Part shown: positions 5,792-9,076 of the stretch, in pieces | Layout: the number at the start of each line of letters is the position of its first letter | Numbering within the stretch: the first letter of the stretch is position 1 | DNA from: Candidatus Woesearchaeota archaeon | GTDB lineage: Archaea; Nanobdellota; Nanobdellia; SCGC-AAA011-G17; GW2011-AR20 | Direction of reading: 5' to 3' | NCBI GenBank assembly: GCA_018302915.1 | Contig: JAGVZB010000009.1 | Location: forward strand, 1-9,076 | DNA: 9,076 bases | The notes under the pieces: model-generated | Told to the model about the DNA's origin: nothing | What the model saw: the letters and a program-made list of their open reading frames with translations, nothing else | Database searches by the model: none | Position numbers and translations under genes: made by a program

Positions 5792-5804
5792 ACTAAGTAT
5801 ATAA
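5792..5804. repeat. 13-bp direct repeat, copy 2 (upstream of the HEPN promoter)
   Basis: ACTAAGTATATAA again, lying in the 77-bp gap after secD. On the minus strand it also reads TTATATAC, so it could act as a second TATA box giving a transcript that starts about 23 nt earlier. It sits inside GTTACTAAGTATATAAC (5789-5805), whose ends GTTA and TAAC are inverted. Confidence 0.6.
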
Positions 5805-5814
5805 CAATTATGTG

Positions 5815-5824
5815 ATTAAGTAAC
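5815..5824. promoter_or_regulatory. ATTAAGTAAC motif shared with the AbiE-like operator
   Basis: ATTAAGTAAC here is identical to the right half of the palindrome at 2818-2827. Together with GTTAC at 5789-5793 it forms a widely spaced inverted pair (GTTAC ... GTAAC) around the distal direct repeat. A role in regulating the HEPN-MNT operon is inference. Confidence 0.35.
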
Positions 5825-5830
5825 ATAATC

Positions 5831-7366
5831 TCATTCATTAAAAAGAACTTTTATTATTGAAGCAAATGCAGGCCTTGTAATAAACACTCCTATTGTAACC
5901 CCTGCAACAGTTGCTATTGCAAATCCCTTAAGCAATCCTACCCCTGCAGTCCACAAAGGTATCATTGAAGCAACTGCCGTCAGATATGCCGCGAAAATGA
6001 TGAAAAATGCCTTCTTGTAACGCTCCTTCCAGTTTGCAGATTCCTTTCCAAGGGTTTCATCCACTATCACAACCTGATCATCAACTCCAGTACCAACCGC
6101 AGCAATTATCCCTGCTATTGCAGCAAGGTCAAGATTGTAATGTATCAAAGTAAGAAATCCAAGGATAAGGAATGCCTCTGAAGAGCTTATAAGCACCATC
6201 GGCAATGCTATCTTTATATTCCTATACCTTATGAATATCACGACAGCAACTGCAAGGATGGCCAGCAATACCGACGTCAGCGCATTCTTCTCAAAAGTTG
6301 AACCTAAAGTAGGGCTTATTGAATCCATCTTCACAATGTTCAATGATGCAGGAAGGGCGCCTGTTATCAACACCGTCTGCAATTTCTTCATGTTGTCATT
6401 TGCATTCTGCAATGCATCTTCCTGGGAAGCACCAATGCCTGGGCCTGAAATAAGGATATCACGGGCTGCCTTTCCCTTCAGATCAGAAGCTATGTTCAAT
6501 GAATCAACAAGAACACCATCAAGATAAAGATCAAGAGGCTTTTCAAGATACTGGTAACCCTGCTCTGAAACATTCACATCAAGGTTTCCAGTCACGTCAG
6601 CCTGCCTCTGCGCCGCTGTTTCTGACAATTTAATCTGGAATTCAAACTGGCACTGATAGCCACCCTGAACTTCATTGCAGGATCTTATCCCCGAGCAAGT
6701 CCCGTCATTCCTGCATACAAAAGTAATATCCTTGTCCCCTCCATTGAAGACAACCTCATCACCTATCTTTGCCTCAAACTTGCCCTGCTTTCCTATCAGC
6801 TCCTTGACTTCCTCCTTTGTCGCCCCTGCTATCTCAACTATAACATATTTATTGCCCTCAAAATCAGAAGCGCTCTTGATAACCAACTGCTTAATTCCAT
6901 AAACATCAAGCCTGTTCTGCATCGTATCAATCAAATCCTGATACTCCTGCTCTGTCAACTTTTCAGAAGGCTGTATCAATGCCCTCGTCCCGCCCTGAAG
7001 CTCAAGGCCCCTTATGATATTGTTAGAAGCAGGCCTGTCAACAGTTATGCCTATGTTTTCATTCAGCAAGGTATAAAATCCCCTGTCTGTAGTTATCATT
7101 AACTTTTCCTCACCTGAATCTATAACCCTTGAATAATCCTCCAAGGAATTAATTTTCTGCGAATTTATCTCGAGAATCCTTTCATAATCCGTGGGCTGAA
7201 GGTTTTTATGAACAACAATGCCCGCAAATGCCGCCGAGGAATTAAGGTCTACAGACCTTATTGCAACACCCTCTGTATTTAATGTCGGCTTAATGGCCAG
7301 GAAGGAAATCAAAATAAGGAATAACAAAATTATTACCCTTGTTGTGAATAACTGCTTTATTTTCAT
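5831..7366 (-). CDS. secD: Protein-export membrane protein SecD
   Basis: A 511-residue SecD, an RND-type partner of the Sec translocon that uses the ion gradient to help proteins cross the membrane. One N-terminal membrane segment (about 10-26) is followed by a large extracytoplasmic region and then five segments near 363-380, 387-408, 414-437, 452-474 and 480-507. Family motifs are GLELQGGTR at 120-128 (usual D replaced by E) and GTGVDDQVVIVDE at 425-437 in the fourth segment, with the acidic pair tied to proton coupling. Residues about 30-105 (GVAIRSVDLNSSAAFAGI, then ILEINSQKINSLEDY) look like a degenerate PDZ domain. Residues 218-239 carry four cysteines (218, 224, 230, 239) in the extracytoplasmic P1 part. 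The gene overlaps secF by ATGA (7363-7366) with no clear SD, so coupled translation is likely. No yajC is present, as expected for archaea. Confidence 0.95.
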   Translation of the reverse strand: MKIKQLFTTRVIILLFLILISFLAIKPTLNTEGVAIRSVDLNSSAAFAGIVVHKNLQPTDYERILEINSQKINSLEDYSRVIDSGEEKLMITTDRGFYTLLNENIGITVDRPASNNIIRGLELQGGTRALIQPSEKLTEQEYQDLIDTMQNRLDVYGIKQLVIKSASDFEGNKYVIVEIAGATKEEVKELIGKQGKFEAKIGDEVVFNGGDKDITFVCRNDGTCSGIRSCNEVQGGYQCQFEFQIKLSETAAQRQADVTGNLDVNVSEQGYQYLEKPLDLYLDGVLVDSLNIASDLKGKAARDILISGPGIGASQEDALQNANDNMKKLQTVLITGALPASLNIVKMDSISPTLGSTFEKNALTSVLLAILAVAVVIFIRYRNIKIALPMVLISSSEAFLILGFLTLIHYNLDLAAIAGIIAAVGTGVDDQVVIVDETLGKESANWKERYKKAFFIIFAAYLTAVASMIPLWTAGVGLLKGFAIATVAGVTIGVFITRPAFASIIKVLFNE

Positions 7367-8238
7367 TTTTTATTCTTTATGTGCCATATCAATATTGAGG
7401 CATTCCCAATATAAGTGGAGATTATGTCAACAATCAATGCAATGAATATGATGAGGAATATCTGCTTCAGCACAGGAGCCGTGGAAAATATGAATGCCAC
7501 AAGGACTGCGACAACCGTTGTTATCGTCATTGTAAGCCCTGTAGTTATTGACTGAGCAAACCTTTCATACATGGTTCCCACCTTTCTCTTCAATAATTTT
7601 GTTGTCAAGAGTATATCAGTGTCTATCGAATATCCTATCACAAGGAGAAATGCTATTATCCCCCCTGAAGAAAGCTTTATTCCTGCCAAAGATATCACTG
7701 CAAGAGTGACCAACAAGTCAGTTATTGCCGCGAGAATAACCGCCAAAGAAGGTATGAAATCCCTGAAGGTGACTGCCACAACTATCGCCATAAGAACAAA
7801 TGCAAATATCAGGACTTTTATCAGCTGCCTGAAAAATGACTCGGAAAATGCAGAAGAATATTCCTCTGCAGAGTACTGGCCTTCATCAAATTGTATCTTC
7901 TCCCTCAATACACTTTTTAACTCCTCCTCCGCTATCCCTGAAGATTCAATAATCAACCCTATATTTTTCCTTGTTGACAGGTCAGTAAGGGTTCTTACAT
8001 TAATGTCCGAATATTTCTGATTAAGATAATCTGATATCTCAACCTCATCAAGATTTTCCTTTTCTATTGTCACTGAGATTCCACCTTTCAATGAAACATC
8101 CTTCTCAATGAAGCTACCTGTTGAATAATAATTTATCCCTAGAATTATCAATGCCACTACTAACATTCCCAAAGAAGCAAAAATCAACTTTTTGTAATTC
8201 TTCTCATACACCCTCTCCAAAAAAGCATCTAATTTCAT
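7363..8238 (-). CDS. secF: Protein-export membrane protein SecF
   Basis: A 291-residue SecF, full length for archaea. The first membrane segment (about 18-36) precedes an extracytoplasmic domain opening with SLKGGISVTI (49-58, the SecD/F-common G-G motif). Five more segments follow at about 138-157, 161-184, 190-213, 231-253 and 257-285. The fourth segment has LLVIGYSIDTDILLTTKLLKRK (198-219), the archaeal form of the conserved Asp-bearing motif. It acts with SecD as one complex at the Sec translocon. It is first in the operon (secF-secD), the reverse of the E. coli order secD-secF. The ATG at 8238 is 25 nt from a TATA-like element, so the operon probably starts here even though the kinase gene upstream is on the same strand only 23 nt away. 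Confidence 0.93.
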   Translation of the reverse strand: MKLDAFLERVYEKNYKKLIFASLGMLVVALIILGINYYSTGSFIEKDVSLKGGISVTIEKENLDEVEISDYLNQKYSDINVRTLTDLSTRKNIGLIIESSGIAEEELKSVLREKIQFDEGQYSAEEYSSAFSESFFRQLIKVLIFAFVLMAIVVAVTFRDFIPSLAVILAAITDLLVTLAVISLAGIKLSSGGIIAFLLVIGYSIDTDILLTTKLLKRKVGTMYERFAQSITTGLTMTITTVVAVLVAFIFSTAPVLKQIFLIIFIALIVDIISTYIGNASILIWHIKNKK

Positions 8239-8258
8239 CAGATAAAATCAAATTATAA

Positions 8259-8267
8259 TATTTAAAA
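8259..8267 (-). promoter_or_regulatory. TATA-like box for secF-secD
   Basis: On the minus strand this reads CCTTTTAAATA around the kinase stop codon, with its centre 25 nt before the secF ATG. The sequence is less canonical than the other TATA boxes here, but the spacing is the same. The promoter thus overlaps the 3' end of the upstream gene. Confidence 0.45.
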
Positions 8268-8708
8268 GGTTTTCTTATCAGAGGTATCAATTATTCTCAC
8301 CTTATGCTTATTTTCAAGGGCCTCTATATGGCACACGTCAAAGATTTCACAGTCAAGATTATCCCTTATCTTTTTATTTGGGTATTTTCTCTTTTCCAAT
8401 CTTTTCTTCAATTCCTTCAGACTGCATTTCGTAACAATGCATTCATCAACATATTTATTAGGAAGATAGTGAGAAAGATGAGAATCCAGAACAACATCCT
8501 TATCTTTTTTTATTAATTTAATCAAAAACCTGTTCAGCTTTTTCACGTCAACAACATAAGACATGTCCTTCCTGCTGTAATAAGAGTATAATTTATTGTC
8601 CTTTATCAGCTGGTTTACATCAATATACCTTAATTTCTTTTTTTCAGCTATCTTCCTTGCTATTATTGTCTTTCCTGTTGCAGGGCAGCCAGTTACAATT
8701 ATTACCAT
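8262..8708 (-). CDS. AK6/Fap7-like P-loop nucleotide kinase (putative adenylate kinase, COG1936)
   Basis: A 148-residue P-loop kinase. The Walker A is VTGCPATGKT (P-loop GCPATGKT, 7-14). VVLDSHLSHYLP at 72-83 corresponds to the D/E-x-HLSHLLP segment of archaeal AK6 homologues, and RLEKRKYPNKKIRDNLDCEIFDV at 103-125 matches their LID-region consensus R-L-x-x-R-x-Y-x-x-x-K-I-x-x-N-x-x-x-E-I. Relatives have adenylate kinase/ATPase activity and, as Fap7, act in small-subunit rRNA maturation with uS11; either role is inferred. The length is a little below the common 160-180, mainly at the C-terminus. Five cysteines (8, 90, 95, 120, 126) are more than expected. The ATG at 8708 is 27 nt from a minus-strand TATA element, and the gene is divergent from the ORF at 8751. 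Confidence 0.82.
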   Translation of the reverse strand: MVIIVTGCPATGKTIIARKIAEKKKLRYIDVNQLIKDNKLYSYYSRKDMSYVVDVKKLNRFLIKLIKKDKDVVLDSHLSHYLPNKYVDECIVTKCSLKELKKRLEKRKYPNKKIRDNLDCEIFDVCHIEALENKHKVRIIDTSDKKTF

Positions 8709-8721
8709 GCTTTAAATCAGA

Positions 8722-8729
8722 TTTATATA
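8722..8729 (+). promoter_or_regulatory. TATA box for the ORF at 8751
   Basis: TTTATATA, a perfect archaeal box A, with its centre 25-26 nt before the GTG at 8751. This spacing is the main reason for choosing that start. It shares a 42-bp intergenic region with the divergent kinase promoter. Confidence 0.6.
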
Positions 8730-8730
8730 T

Positions 8731-8739
8731 TTTTATATC
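8731..8739 (-). promoter_or_regulatory. TATA box for the AK6-like gene
   Basis: On the minus strand this reads GATATAAAA, centred 27 nt from the ATG at 8708. It almost touches the plus-strand TATA box, so the two divergent promoters probably compete or are regulated together. Confidence 0.5.
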
Positions 8740-8750
8740 TTTTTAATAAT

Positions 8751-9076
8751 GTGCAAAACAACAAAAAATCATTAAAGCTAATAAATGAATTATTATCCAA
8801 TTTCAGACAGATAAGAAGGTGGTATGACCCTGAAAAAGCCAATAAAATAATAGGTGTTAGCTGCCTTCTTGCAAACATTGAAGCCTTAGATGACATGAAA
8901 GGAAGGGATATTTTCTTAGAAGATTTCTTTGAAGTCAGAGATCACGAAACATATGAAGGTGATGCTGAAAAATGTGAAAAGACAAATGAAGAAAGTGATG
9001 ATTTTGAAGTTGAATATATACTACCTATAAATTTATCAAAAAGATTTTTATTAAAGAGCATAAAAAGATTCAACAT
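8751..9076 (+). CDS. Unrecognised protein, N-terminal part (runs off window)
   Basis: An open frame of 108 codons from a GTG at 8751 to the window edge. The start was chosen because a perfect TATA box lies 25-26 nt upstream, giving a leaderless mRNA; the nearby ATG at 8749 is in another frame that stops after eight codons. The protein begins with a basic helical region (QNNKKSLKLINELLSNFRQIRRWYDPEKANKI), then a possible helix with SCLLANIEALDDMKG. A strongly acidic stretch follows (about 60-87: EDFFEVRDHETYEGDAEKCE and more), then a basic segment KRFLLKSIKRFN. There is no signal peptide, membrane segment or enzyme motif, and I do not recognise the family. Confidence 0.55.
   Translation, partial: MQNNKKSLKLINELLSNFRQIRRWYDPEKANKIIGVSCLLANIEALDDMKGRDIFLEDFFEVRDHETYEGDAEKCEKTNEESDDFEVEYILPINLSKRFLLKSIKRFN

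Noticed and set aside
4720..5830. Attachment-site duplication of the tRNA 3' end
   Set aside because: I looked for a copy of the T-arm/acceptor sequence (GTTCGAGTCC...CTCTGCG) on the far side of the HEPN-MNT pair and found none, and no integrase gene is present.
5760..5830. CRISPR-like array
   Set aside because: Only two 13-bp AT-rich copies with a 10-nt gap; far too short and few for a CRISPR, and located over a promoter.
7571..8020. Open frame on the plus strand inside secF (149 codons)
   Set aside because: Antisense to the membrane segments of secF; it has no TATA box at the right spacing and no recognisable domain.
5831..8238. SecD/SecF as a resistance-type RND pump
   Set aside because: The single first membrane segment, the GG motif and the fourth-segment motifs are those of SecD and SecF, and the tandem ATGA-linked pair is standard for Sec.

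Overview
The window looks like a chromosome segment of an AT-rich archaeon, probably of the DPANN/Woesearchaeota kind. The evidence is as follows. There is an archaeal-type AMP phosphorylase, an AK6/COG1936-type kinase, and an archaeal SecF-SecD pair with a cysteine-bearing extracytoplasmic insert. The tRNA gene has no encoded CCA. TATA boxes sit 25-27 nt upstream of start codons at seven genes, the signature of leaderless archaeal transcripts. The exact lineage is inference; no marker gene here fixes it.

Layout. At 2-328 is the 3' end of an unrecognised gene. An AI-2E/PerM family membrane protein (361-1311) overlaps by ATGA with the AMP phosphorylase gene deoA (1308-2780). From 2798 to 5804 the content changes to accessory genes. 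First is a bicistron that resembles an AbiE toxin-antitoxin pair (winged-helix protein 2829-3431, nucleotidyltransferase 3412-4104), with its own TATA box and a 19-bp near-palindrome directly at the start codon. Convergent to it is a YdjM-type membrane hydrolase (4112-4621). Then comes a class II tRNA with a CGA anticodon (4658-4740). Butted against the tRNA 3' end is a second NTase bicistron, read leftward: HEPN protein (5355-5753) followed by MNT nucleotidyltransferase (4742-5365). This pair is very poor in G+C and has a repeated operator-like TATA element. To the right are core genes on the minus strand: secD (5831-7366), secF (7363-8238, ATGA overlap) and an AK6-like kinase (8262-8708). 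A divergent, partly seen ORF of unknown function (8751 to the end) closes the window.

How the parts relate. secF-secD form one translationally coupled operon for protein export, with their own promoter inside the end of the kinase gene. deoA belongs to archaeal AMP salvage, with its partner genes outside the window. The most interesting part is the accessory stretch. Two unrelated nucleotidyltransferase modules, each with a candidate auto-regulatory DNA site, flank a serine-type tRNA gene, and their promoter regions share a 10-mer (GTTACTTAAT). Whether they cross-talk, and whether the tRNA with an unusual C33 is functional or a target, cannot be decided from sequence alone. No CRISPR array, rRNA or insertion sequence was seen, and no gene-free stretch exceeds about 80 bases.
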